NCBI GenBank assembly: GCA_029070945.1
Contig: JAIEBK010000160.1
Coordinates: 8,400-51,098 of the forward strand
DNA: 42,699 bases
DNA from: Muribaculaceae bacterium
GTDB taxonomy: Bacteria; Bacteroidota; Bacteroidia; Bacteroidales; Muribaculaceae
Reading direction: 5' to 3'
Position numbers and translations under genes: made by a program. Positions 25,140-32,945 of this stretch are shown piece after piece. The stretch's first letter is position 1. Every line of letters starts with the position of its first letter. The notes beneath the pieces are model-generated. The model was not told the DNA's origin. It made no database searches and saw only the letters and a program-made list of their open reading frames with translations.

Positions 25140-26930
25140 TTATTCTATTTTAATAATTTCTCCGTCATAGGCATATTCCACGCCGGGAGGAAGCAGGCCT
25201 GAAATTTCCTCATGTCTGCCAAGGTTATGGCATGCATGGGTAAGATAGCATCGTTTCGGTTTCAGTTCCTCAATAAGTGCGAGAGCCTCCGGAAGTATGA
25301 GATGTGCGAAATGCGGCTGCTTCACACGCAGACAGTTCAGTATAAGCACCTCAAGTCCCTTAAGTTTCTCCTTCTCGCTTTCTGCTATAGTCTTGGCGTC
25401 GGTCACATATGCGAAGTCTCCGATTCTGTATCCGTATATCGGAAGGTTTCCGTGCATGATTTCTATTGGAATGATCTTGAGTCCGTTGATCTTAAACGGA
25501 CGGTTTTCCACTTCGTGCAGATCCAGCTTTGGAACGCCCGGATAAGGATGTTTCCGGAAACAATAGTCCACCCGTACGCGAAGATCATTGGCTGTCTGCT
25601 TGTTGGCGTATATCGGGAGATCGTGTTCGGCGCAGAAAGGCCTTACATCGTCGATGCCTCCAACATGGTCGTAATGCTGGTGGGTGAGAAGTATGGCGTC
25701 GAGTCTGCTGAGTCCGATTCGCAGCGCCTGTTGGCGCAGGTCGGGTGATGCGTCTATCAGTATGCGCATGCCGTGAGTCTCAAGCAGTACTGATGCCCTC
25801 AGTCTCTTGTCTCGGGGATCCGTAGAGATGCATGTGTGGCAGGTGCATCCTATTTCCGGTATTCCTTTGGATGTTCCGGTACCCAGTACGGTTACCTTTA
25901 TCGCAGAGTCGATATAATTGACTTCCGGTTCAAGTTCAATTCCGTACTTCAGCTTTACGGTTTCTACTACGTGGGCGGCGAGCTCAGCCACCTCCTTGCC
26001 TGTGGCCTTTCCGGTGTTTGCTATTACAAGCGGTTGATTTGGCCACACCTCAGCACCTCCTATCCTGGCTCCTTTCAATCCTGCATGATCGATCAGCCAC
26101 GCAGCATGAAGTTTTACCCTTCCTTCCTTCTTCGATGGATGTTCCGATATGTCAGACCCTCGAGGTTTGATCTCCTCCTGAAAGAAATAGGCAGAGGGCT
26201 CGGGATTCCTGAAAAATGACCCTGCGCTTCCTACTTTTTCAGGATCGGGCAGCTTGATTGCCCGAAGACGTTTCACTTCTTCAGCCAGTTCCCGTATTGT
26301 CGGCGTCCTTCCTAAAGACTCCGCGAATGTCTGGAGCGGACGATACGATAGATTACGTGCGTCATTTCCTTTACGCAGACGGTAGCTCACATTCAGGACT
26401 ATGAGTTTACCTTTGGCCTCATGCTTGAATATCGAGTCACGGTAGCCGAAGGAGCATTGTTCCTTCTGAAGTATTATGGTCTTGCGCGACTCCACATCAA
26501 AGCATTTCACCGAATGGATAAAATCTCCTGCTTCTGCTCCGTAGGCGCCAACATTCTGTACGGCTGACGCTCCTACCTCTCCCGGAATACCCGCCATGTT
26601 CTCAAGTCCGGCTATGTTATTGGACAGGCAGTAGTCTACAAGGTCGGTCCACTTTTCCCCGGCCCCTGCGATGATGAAGACTGTTTCCTCATCCTTGCAG
26701 TATTTCGTTATGCCCTTTATTGCAGAATGCAGTACGAGGCCTTTAAAATTATTGATGAAAAGAAGGTTGGAGCCACTGCCGATATGCAGTAACTCGTTCT
26801 CCATGAATTCCTGTGTCCGGCTGAGGGCGAGAAGGTCTTTCTCGCTTTCATATTCCGCATATATTGCAGCCTTGGCCGGAACCCTGAAGGTGGTAAGGTC
26901 TGTCAGATCTTTGTCGTATTCGATTGTCAT
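25140..26930 (-). CDS. murB: MurB fused in frame to a PhnP-like metallo-beta-lactamase hydrolase
   Basis: Residues 1-340 are a full-length type I UDP-N-acetylenolpyruvoylglucosamine reductase, which makes UDP-MurNAc for peptidoglycan. Visible are the FAD-binding IGSGSNLLF and AGIPGEVGASAVQNVGAYG, YRDSIFK (163-169), the proton-donor serine S238 in GSAGSFFRNP, and E336 in LEPEVNYI. Residues 344-596 are a metallo-beta-lactamase-fold hydrolase with GTGTSKGIPEIGC, a cysteine group (C362, C364, C367) like the structural zinc site of PhnP, HQHYDH (417-422), and later aspartate and histidine ligands. Only three residues link the two. Both parts look catalytically intact. The hydrolase substrate is unknown. 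Confidence 0.92.
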   Translation of the reverse strand: MTIEYDKDLTDLTTFRVPAKAAIYAEYESEKDLLALSRTQEFMENELLHIGSGSNLLFINNFKGLVLHSAIKGITKYCKDEETVFIIAGAGEKWTDLVDYCLSNNIAGLENMAGIPGEVGASAVQNVGAYGAEAGDFIHSVKCFDVESRKTIILQKEQCSFGYRDSIFKHEAKGKLIVLNVSYRLRKGNDARNLSYRPLQTFAESLGRTPTIRELAEEVKRLRAIKLPDPEKVGSAGSFFRNPEPSAYFFQEEIKPRGSDISEHPSKKEGRVKLHAAWLIDHAGLKGARIGGAEVWPNQPLVIANTGKATGKEVAELAAHVVETVKLKYGIELEPEVNYIDSAIKVTVLGTGTSKGIPEIGCTCHTCISTDPRDKRLRASVLLETHGMRILIDASPDLRQQALRIGLSRLDAILLTHQHYDHVGGIDDVRPFCAEHDLPIYANKQTANDLRVRVDYCFRKHPYPGVPKLDLHEVENRPFKINGLKIIPIEIMHGNLPIYGYRIGDFAYVTDAKTIAESEKEKLKGLEVLILNCLRVKQPHFAHLILPEALALIEELKPKRCYLTHACHNLGRHEEISGLLPPGVEYAYDGEIIKIE

Positions 26931-27877
26931 TGTCTGAAATTAGTTAGGAGTCCATCTGTAAACATGAGGTATGTGCCGTCGCTGTATTGCCATATGTCCA
27001 TGGTCTGGGAGCGATTGTGTCCCGAACGTACTTCGTCAGGATTTCCTATGGATAGCTTGCATTCCTCTTTTGTCATGCCGTTACCAACTTTCCCTTGTTG
27101 TATCAAGCTCCAGTTTTCATCTGTGACGTGTGGATATTTATTCTTAGGATCATTCAGAAAGAATATAGCAGCGAAGTTTCTGCTGTCATGGGTGTCTGAT
27201 GTGTAGTTCATATGAAGGTATCCGATCTTTCCGTCAGGGCCTGATATGGCGACGTTGATAGGAAAGTCACCTGTAGCCGGCATCACTTCCTCGACTTTTA
27301 TTTTTGCATATTTCAACCCCGGCAGCCTGTCACCATTGGCATCATACCAAAGATTACTTCTTGTCCAGAATGTCTTTCCGCAGATTTTCTCCTTCCATTG
27401 CTCGATTAACGCCAGATCTGATATAAGAGGAATCTTACTGCTGTCTATTCCCCTGATAGCCTCTTCCGTAGATTTTCCGGTCCTGTATCGAAGTGTTCTT
27501 TTGCCATCGGAGAAAAGGATCACGCATTCTTCCCTCAGGTCAGGATTAATATGACTGTCAAGTCCTATAAATGTGAGTGTCTTGCCCTTAAGGCTTTCAT
27601 TGTCATGAGTGGCATTGAGTCCTGACGGCTCGAAGATATATAGGGTTCGGTCGCTCAAGGCCATAAAGCGTTTCCCTTTCTCCCATGCAGAAAGAGGAAT
27701 ACCCTGAATGCTTTCTGAAAACTCCTGTTCAGGGCTTTTGCTCATAAGCTTGATGTCTTCCTTAGTCATCCGTATCTTCTTGGTGCTTTCAATTCCCGTA
27801 CTGCACGAAGGAAAAAGGGATATTGCGGCTGCCAGAAAGCCTATGGCAATGACTTTTACAGGAATGTGATGTATCAT
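26927..27877 (-). CDS. Lipoprotein of unknown function
   Basis: The 316-aa protein has a lipoprotein signal with lipobox cysteine C25 (LFPSCSTG). The body is soluble. The last 60 residues (MTKEECKLSIGNPDEV...DIWQYSDGTYLMFTDGLLTNF) resemble the SmpA/BamE-type fold, in which a short helix is followed by an antiparallel sheet with a W-x-Y motif. I cannot assign a function. It overlaps both the downstream MurB fusion and the upstream 871-aa gene by 4 bp, so all three are very likely translated from one mRNA. Confidence 0.75.
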   Translation of the reverse strand: MIHHIPVKVIAIGFLAAAISLFPSCSTGIESTKKIRMTKEDIKLMSKSPEQEFSESIQGIPLSAWEKGKRFMALSDRTLYIFEPSGLNATHDNESLKGKTLTFIGLDSHINPDLREECVILFSDGKRTLRYRTGKSTEEAIRGIDSSKIPLISDLALIEQWKEKICGKTFWTRSNLWYDANGDRLPGLKYAKIKVEEVMPATGDFPINVAISGPDGKIGYLHMNYTSDTHDSRNFAAIFFLNDPKNKYPHVTDENWSLIQQGKVGNGMTKEECKLSIGNPDEVRSGHNRSQTMDIWQYSDGTYLMFTDGLLTNFRQ

Positions 27878-30489
27878 TCAGTTACTTTTGTATAGTTCTT
27901 TTCCAACATCTCTTGAGTGAGGATATCGCATTCAAATGGCTGCACTTCATGCTTGTCGTATTGCATGTCGGCTGTCAGAAGATAATCCTTCAGCACGTCA
28001 GTCCATTCATCGGCACTTATGGAGGCAAGGTCAAGGTAATCAATCTCCCGGTCAGCACCCTTATAGGTCTTTTTATCTTCAGGAGACACTGTCAGACGCA
28101 GACGGTGCATGCTTTTTGAGTTGTCGATGGCAACATTTGACTTGCTTCCTTCCGCTGCTTCTCCTCCGTCGCGGGCCTGAATCCTGTATCTCCATTCTAT
28201 TGCAGGGCTTCCTTCTACTATTTTTCCGAATTTAATCAATGCTCCGAGCTTGCCTTCACTGTATTCCACGCATAATCCACCCGGATAAACCACCACCTGA
28301 TCGACATATTGCTGTTTATTGTTGGCTTCATCATAGATCTCATGAGTCGAGACGTAGATGCTTGGATTTGACATCCGCTTGAGGGCGAAAGGTTTTGATT
28401 TGAACGGCTGAACACTGTTTTTTGAAATGTATTCCGGCTCAGGATTCTGGGCGGCGGGGATGCTTGGATATCTCAGATACCAATCGCCGTCTTCCCTGAT
28501 CTTTATGATCTGGCCTTTATAAGGTGCGGGGATGTCTTTAGTGTCTGTTTTATCAATGTTATAGGTAGGAGCCGGAAAGTTGGTGCCCGGCCCGGAAAAG
28601 ACTGCCGGTTCCTGCACTATTACCTCTCCTGCGAAGTATCCGTCTTCAAACTTGACAGGAATCGGTCTCTTTAAGTTAGGGGAAGATGTGTTTACTCTTT
28701 TTTTTGCTATGTTGGCTGTCTCCGCTTTTCCAGCCGTTCCTGTGCTGATGATTGAGTCGTTTTGCACCTCTTCGTCGGCCACCTTCAGCCTGACGGAAGC
28801 TTTTCCCTTTTTAGTGCATGTGATTTCCAGCGGGAACACGCATGGAGGACATCCGGCTTCTGTCACTATGAATTCCATATCGTAGGTGCCTTCTTCTATA
28901 TATTCAATCTTGCATTTATAGTTCTTGTCAGAGAGTTTCTCACAGGAAGTCTCGAGAACATCTGATTCCAGACTGGCTCCGTAAGGGTATTCCTGCTCTT
29001 CATTCTCCGCCTCGGGGTAGACAATAATGTTGAATTCTGTACTGTTTTTGTTGACAGATAGGTCCTTACTTGCAAATTCAATGGAGTATGGTTTTACATA
29101 TCTTCCTTTTGCTTTGATTTCCATTGGATGAAGCTTGATATTATCGCATACCAGTTCAACAGGACCGAATGTCATGGTGGAGATGCTGTCGGTCAGATCA
29201 GAGGGTACGGAAAGGACACAGTCATAGATTACGTAGTTTCCATCTCTTGTGTCCTTATGATCTCCTGAATCCGGATCGATGGCGCAGCCAGCGACATCAG
29301 TCGAAGCCAGTCTGACATTTCTCGATAGTATGGATTTTGGAAAATCGATACGCATCTGTGTTGGAAAATCTTTATGAGTAAAGGCAATATCCTCTCCATT
29401 GTTGAGACGAATGTCGAATCTTATGTCAGGCACGAATTCCAGTACACCCCATTTCCCTTTGCTCTTTACAAAAGCTTTGGTTCCATATCTGACTCCGATG
29501 CTTTCGAATTGACACGGAATGGAGTCTTTTCCATCGTTTATAAGTCCAAATAGCTGACCGTCACTGTAAGATTCAACGGTTGTTGGGAAATCCGTATTCG
29601 AACCGTCGGCCTTTTGTTTGTCGAAATTTTTTGTCTTTCCGTCGGAGAGAAGTCTCAGTTGATTGTCAAACTCGAAATCTTCTGTCTGGTCTTTGCCGTA
29701 TTTGGTGGAAAATACGAATTTGCTGTCGCCTGTCTCTGCGAAATCCCTTTCTTTGTCTGATATGAGAGAGAGGTGTCTTTTTTTCTCTGATTCTTCTCCC
29801 ATAAGGATTGGAGTGAGCGATGTATCTGAGGCATCAAAACGGTATAGCTTGTTTTTCACTATAGCTATAGCCTTCCCGTCATTATCTACGGCCGACAGGA
29901 ACATGACGTTTTTGGGTTCTAAGGTCTTTTCCTTGTCTTTTTCCCGCAGGATGAAGCTTTCAAGCGGAGATCCGTCTGACTTAATATAGTTGTAGAAAGG
30001 CTTCTTCATTTTTTCCGGGTTTTCATATGCGATGTATACGGCATATCCGTTACTGAAAGGATATAATGCCGTGAGTTCCGGAAGAGGCTGCTCCTTGCCG
30101 TCTTTAGAAAACATTGCGTATTTTCCCTTGCGTTTGGCGACAAGATAGCCGTTTTCGAAATGGGGATGGTTATATGTCGCGCTTATATGAGGCAGTGAAA
30201 TGAAATTTCCGGCAGTATCGACAAAACCGGATATTTCCGAGTTCCCCTTGTTTATAACGGTAGCTATGCCTTCATAGAATTTTGTGAGCCGTTGGTCGGT
30301 GGAATATAAAAGTTTTCCATCCATATTCCATAGTGATATATTTCCTTTTTTATCAGACCGGATTACGGAAGTGCCTTCCATAACGAATATAGTATCATTG
30401 GTCGGTTTGATCTGCCATTTTGGTAATTGGCAAAAGACTGGCAGTGATGATGCCAGAAGGATAATAGATGTAAGTATGGTTCTCATCAT
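27874..30489 (-). CDS. Large secreted protein with WG-like repeats and an SH3-like region
   Basis: The 871-aa protein has a signal peptide (about 1-20, LPVFCQ). The N-terminal third has degenerate WG-type repeats (KGNISLWNMDGKLLY, KGKYAMFSKDGKEQPLP, KGKWGVLEFVP). The middle looks beta-rich. A bacterial SH3-like stretch follows (about 650-740, FSGPGTNFPAPTY ... GDWYLRYP). The C-terminal 130 residues start with SNPSIYVSTHEIYDEANN and match nothing I recognise. It is the first gene of the packed run with the lipoprotein, MurB fusion, transporter and rsmE, and has a good promoter at 30546-30576. A surface or periplasmic role is likely; no catalytic motif is visible. Confidence 0.75.
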   Translation of the reverse strand: MMRTILTSIILLASSLPVFCQLPKWQIKPTNDTIFVMEGTSVIRSDKKGNISLWNMDGKLLYSTDQRLTKFYEGIATVINKGNSEISGFVDTAGNFISLPHISATYNHPHFENGYLVAKRKGKYAMFSKDGKEQPLPELTALYPFSNGYAVYIAYENPEKMKKPFYNYIKSDGSPLESFILREKDKEKTLEPKNVMFLSAVDNDGKAIAIVKNKLYRFDASDTSLTPILMGEESEKKRHLSLISDKERDFAETGDSKFVFSTKYGKDQTEDFEFDNQLRLLSDGKTKNFDKQKADGSNTDFPTTVESYSDGQLFGLINDGKDSIPCQFESIGVRYGTKAFVKSKGKWGVLEFVPDIRFDIRLNNGEDIAFTHKDFPTQMRIDFPKSILSRNVRLASTDVAGCAIDPDSGDHKDTRDGNYVIYDCVLSVPSDLTDSISTMTFGPVELVCDNIKLHPMEIKAKGRYVKPYSIEFASKDLSVNKNSTEFNIIVYPEAENEEQEYPYGASLESDVLETSCEKLSDKNYKCKIEYIEEGTYDMEFIVTEAGCPPCVFPLEITCTKKGKASVRLKVADEEVQNDSIISTGTAGKAETANIAKKRVNTSSPNLKRPIPVKFEDGYFAGEVIVQEPAVFSGPGTNFPAPTYNIDKTDTKDIPAPYKGQIIKIREDGDWYLRYPSIPAAQNPEPEYISKNSVQPFKSKPFALKRMSNPSIYVSTHEIYDEANNKQQYVDQVVVYPGGLCVEYSEGKLGALIKFGKIVEGSPAIEWRYRIQARDGGEAAEGSKSNVAIDNSKSMHRLRLTVSPEDKKTYKGADREIDYLDLASISADEWTDVLKDYLLTADMQYDKHEVQPFECDILTQEMLEKNYTKVTE

Positions 30490-30545
30490 TGTTTGATTAT
30501 GTCTGCGTTCTTTTTATTATAGTCTGAATATTTCTGCTAAAATTG

Positions 30546-30576
30546 CAAAATTACAAAAAATGCATGAAAAAAGCAA
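30546..30576 (-). promoter_or_regulatory. Predicted promoter of the 871-aa gene run
   Basis: Minus-strand TTG (30574-30576) and TAATTTTG (30546-30553) are separated by 20 nt. It lies 57 nt before the 871-aa gene and may drive the five genes down to rsmE. Confidence 0.6.
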
Positions 30577-30644
30577 GATTTATTGGATGTAGAACTTGAT
30601 GTCAATTTTAATCCTAATTTTTTTACATAAAAAATGCTGAAAAA

Positions 30645-30676
30645 TTTGGTGGTCTCAAAAAAATGTTGTAACTTTG
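30645..30676 (+). promoter_or_regulatory. Predicted tRNA-Met promoter
   Basis: TTTG (30645-30648) and TAACTTTG (30669-30676) are separated by 20 nt. The same -7 octamer TAACTTTG precedes tRNA-Glu, tRNA-Cys, rpsP and mdh in this window. The tRNA begins 50 bp downstream. Confidence 0.7.
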
Positions 30677-30725
30677 CACTCGCAAATGAGGGAAAGATCC
30701 TGAGTTTGAAAATAACATTGATAAT

Positions 30726-30799
30726 GGCGGGATAGCTCAGTTGGTTAGAGCGTCGGATTCATAACCCGGAGGTCTCGAGTTCAATTCTCGATCCCGCTA
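30726..30799 (+). tRNA. tRNA with CAU anticodon, probably elongator tRNA-Met
   Basis: A full cloverleaf is visible: acceptor GGCGGGA/TCCCGCT with a G-U closing pair and discriminator A, D arm GCTC/GAGC, anticodon loop TTCATAA, and T arm with TTCAATT. The paired 1-72 position and lack of three G-C pairs at the base of the anticodon stem argue against initiator tRNA. tRNA-Ile2 (CAU with lysidine) cannot be excluded from sequence alone. The 3' CCA is not encoded. Confidence 0.9.
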
Positions 30800-30802
30800 C
30801 AA

Positions 30803-30831
30803 AAAAAAAGTCGCTTTTAGCGACTTTTTTT
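30803..30831. terminator. Bidirectional terminator between tRNA-Met and prfA
   Basis: The stem AGTCGCT/AGCGACT with a TTT loop is flanked by an A-run on the left and a T-run on the right. It can therefore end the plus-strand tRNA transcript and the convergent minus-strand prfA transcript. Confidence 0.85.
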
Positions 30832-30832
30832 G

Positions 30833-31936
30833 TTATATCTCAGCGGATTTAAGTTTTTCAGCGTTTTCTGCTACTATAAGCTTGTCGATGCATTCCTGTA
30901 TGTCTCCGTCGATAAACGAGCTGAGATTATAGACCGTATAGTTGATTCGGTGATCGGTCATTCGTCCTTGTGGAAAGTTGTAGGTCCGTATCTTGGCAGA
31001 ACGGTCGCCTGTGCTTACCATTGTCTTCCTCTTTGACGCGATGTCGTCAAGATACTTCTGATGTTCGCGATCGTATATGAATGTCCGAAGGCGGGAGAGT
31101 GCCCGTTCCTTATTTTTTGGCTGGTCTCTCGTTTCCGTACATTCAATCAGTATTTCCTCGACGACTCCAGTGTTGGGATTTTTCCAGTTGTAGCGGAGTC
31201 TGACACCGGATTCCACCTTGTTGACGTTCTGTCCGCCTGCGCCTCCGGATCTGAATGTATCCCACTTTATTTCTCCTTCATGGATTTCGACGTCAAACTC
31301 TTCCGCTTCCGGCAGAACTGCTACCGTTGCGGCGGATGTATGCACACGTCCCTGTGTCTCGGTGGCGGGTACTCTCTGCACTCTATGGACACCGCTTTCA
31401 TACTTCATCGTGCCATAGACGGAATCTCCGGTAAGCGTGAATACAATTTCCTTATATCCTCCGGCCGCACCTTCCGAAGTGCTGCTCACAGCCAGTGTCC
31501 AGCCTTTACGCTCGGCATATTTCTGATACATTCGGAAAAGATCTCCGGCAAAGAGTGCTGCCTCGTCGCCACCTGTGCCTCCGCGTATTTCGACAACGCA
31601 GTTTTTGGAATCGTCCGGATCCGGCGGAATCATAAGCATCTTTATTTCCTCTTCAAGTTTCGGTATGCTTGCTTGCGCTTCTTCAAGCTGTTCTCTCGCC
31701 ATTGACCTTAGTTCCTCGTCAGATTCTTCTGACAGCATTGTCCTGGCTTCCTCGATATTTGACAGTGTTGTCCTGTATGTGTCCGCTGCCTTCAGTATCT
31801 TCTCGAGGTCATGGTATTCTTTTGTCAGCCTTACATATCTTTTCTGATCCGCAATCACTGCCGGATCGGTGATAAGAGTTGATATTTCTTCGAATTTTGC
31901 GTCCAGTCCTTCAAGACGTTCAAGTATGGTAGCCAT
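30833..31936 (-). CDS. prfA: Peptide chain release factor 1
   Basis: RF1 reads UAA and UAG stop codons and releases the peptide. The 367-aa protein has the codon-reading tripeptide PAT (in RVPATETQGRVHTSAATVAV) and the catalytic GGQ motif (RSGGAGGQNVNKV), so it is RF1 and not RF2. ATG 31936 is chosen because MATILERLEGL matches the family start; a longer frame to 32053 would run through the tRNA-Glu gene. It follows the tRNA-Glu terminator, and no separate promoter is obvious in the 54 bp between them. Confidence 0.96.
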   Translation of the reverse strand: MATILERLEGLDAKFEEISTLITDPAVIADQKRYVRLTKEYHDLEKILKAADTYRTTLSNIEEARTMLSEESDEELRSMAREQLEEAQASIPKLEEEIKMLMIPPDPDDSKNCVVEIRGGTGGDEAALFAGDLFRMYQKYAERKGWTLAVSSTSEGAAGGYKEIVFTLTGDSVYGTMKYESGVHRVQRVPATETQGRVHTSAATVAVLPEAEEFDVEIHEGEIKWDTFRSGGAGGQNVNKVESGVRLRYNWKNPNTGVVEEILIECTETRDQPKNKERALSRLRTFIYDREHQKYLDDIASKRKTMVSTGDRSAKIRTYNFPQGRMTDHRINYTVYNLSSFIDGDIQECIDKLIVAENAEKLKSAEI

Positions 31937-31990
31937 ATATGTGGATGATGGTTGATAGTATGATAGGAGAGGGGATAATATGTAAAGAAA

Positions 31991-32017
31991 AGACCAATAC
32001 TCTTCGAGTATTGGTCT
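31991..32017 (-). terminator. Terminator directly abutting tRNA-Glu
   Basis: A perfect 12-bp stem (AGACCAATACTC/GAGTATTGGTCT) with a 3-nt loop begins immediately after the encoded CCA of tRNA-Glu. On the minus strand it is followed by TTTCTTT. There is no spacer between the tRNA and the hairpin. Confidence 0.85.
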
Positions 32018-32092
32018 TGGTAGCCGATCCGGGACTCGAACCCGAGTCTCCACCGTGAGAGGGTGGCGTGCTAACCGCTACACTAATCGGCC
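32018..32092 (-). tRNA. tRNA-Glu (CUC anticodon)
   Basis: The minus strand folds as a cloverleaf: acceptor GGCCGAT/ATCGGCT, anticodon stem CCACC/GGTGG with loop CTCTCAC (anticodon CTC, reading GAG), and T arm with TTCGAGT. A discriminator A and a CCA (32018-32020) follow, so the 3' end appears to be encoded, unlike the two other tRNAs here. A promoter lies at 32147-32178 and a hairpin in the leader at 32100-32125. Confidence 0.93.
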
Positions 32093-32099
32093 TTCTGTA

Positions 32100-32125
32100 A
32101 TCATGATGGCCGGAGCCATCATGAT
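32100..32125 (-). promoter_or_regulatory. Perfect hairpin in the tRNA-Glu leader
   Basis: An 11-bp perfect inverted repeat (ATCATGATGGC/GCCATCATGAT) with a 4-nt loop lies 7 nt upstream of the mature tRNA-Glu 5' end, downstream of the predicted start site. It might affect 5' processing by RNase P or protect the precursor; the role is not known. Confidence 0.6.
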
Positions 32126-32146
32126 GTCTTTCTCATTTTGACGATG

Positions 32147-32178
32147 CAAAGTTAATAAGAAATTTTGAACTGTGCAAA
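32147..32178 (-). promoter_or_regulatory. Predicted tRNA-Glu promoter
   Basis: Minus-strand TTTG (32175-32178) and TAACTTTG (32147-32154) are separated by 20 nt, a full match to the Bacteroidota consensus. Confidence 0.7.
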
Positions 32179-32252
32179 TTTTTCAGCAAAAAAATGCAAT
32201 TTTTTTTTCAGATCAGAATTAAACAGACTTTACATCGGTCGTTACGCTGGGA

Positions 32253-32792
32253 TTACTCTGCTGCCTGCTCTTCAGAAGCTACGGCTTCATTTTCCAGAGC
32301 TTCCTTAGCTGCGGCCTCTGCTGCAGCGAGCTTCTCTGCTTTCTTCTTCGCTACTTCTTCGCCCTTGGCTTTATTCTGGGCTACTTCAGCCTCAAAGCGA
32401 GCCTTTGCGTCTTCAGCGGCCTTAGCCTCTTTCTTAGCCTGGAATGCGTTGGCTACTTTTGCGCGGTCCGCCTTCCATGCATCGAAACGCTTCTGAGCCT
32501 CCTCTTCTGTGAAAGCGCCTTTCTTGACGCCGCCACGGAGATGCTTCATGAGCATTACGCCTTCTTTTGAAAGTATCGAACGAACTGTGTCGGTAGGAAG
32601 AGCACCTACTTCTACCCAATACAAAGCACGGTCGAAGTCTAAACTTATTGTAGCAGGATTAGTGTTCGGATTATAGGAACCTATCCTTTCAATAAATTTA
32701 CCATCACGTGGTGCCCTGCTATCGGCGACTACAATGGGATAATAAGCGTAGCCTTTACGGCCATGACGCTGCAATCTGATTTTTGTTGCCAT
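32253..32792 (-). CDS. rpsP: 30S ribosomal protein S16
   Basis: S16 is a small-subunit assembly protein. ATG 32792 is chosen because [24 protein letters not shown] is the conserved S16 start; an upstream in-frame ATG at 32879 would add 29 unrelated residues and lies on the promoter. The first 80 residues form the ribosomal domain. The rest is an Ala/Glu/Lys-rich, probably helical tail, making 179 aa against about 80 in E. coli; such tails are common in Bacteroidota. It forms a single-gene unit with its own promoter. Confidence 0.95.
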   Translation of the reverse strand: MATKIRLQRHGRKGYAYYPIVVADSRAPRDGKFIERIGSYNPNTNPATISLDFDRALYWVEVGALPTDTVRSILSKEGVMLMKHLRGGVKKGAFTEEEAQKRFDAWKADRAKVANAFQAKKEAKAAEDAKARFEAEVAQNKAKGEEVAKKKAEKLAAAEAAAKEALENEAVASEEQAAE

Positions 32793-32876
32793 AAAACTTG
32801 CCGGTTTATTGATATTGAGATTGTTATTCGCCTGCTTTACTACTGTCCGGCAGAACGGTAATTTCACAAGCGACTG

Positions 32877-32907
32877 CAAAGTTACTGCTTTTTGCTGAAT
32901 TACGCAA
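32877..32907 (-). promoter_or_regulatory. Predicted rpsP promoter
   Basis: Minus-strand TTG (32905-32907) and TAACTTTG (32877-32884) are separated by 20 nt. The leader before the rpsP start codon would be about 75 nt. Confidence 0.65.
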
Positions 32908-32945
32908 CTTTTTTATGCATTTTTTTCTTCTGCCGTCTTTTTTTC

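Noticed and set aside
31061-31705. 214-aa plus-strand frame opposite prfA
   Set aside because: It is the antisense of the conserved prfA coding region, with no promoter or family motif.
31937-32053. N-terminal extension of prfA
   Set aside because: The extra 39 residues run across the tRNA-Glu terminator and into the tRNA gene, and the conserved RF1 start is at 31936.
32793-32879. N-terminal extension of rpsP
   Set aside because: The extra 29 residues do not match S16, and the upstream ATG lies on the predicted -7 box.
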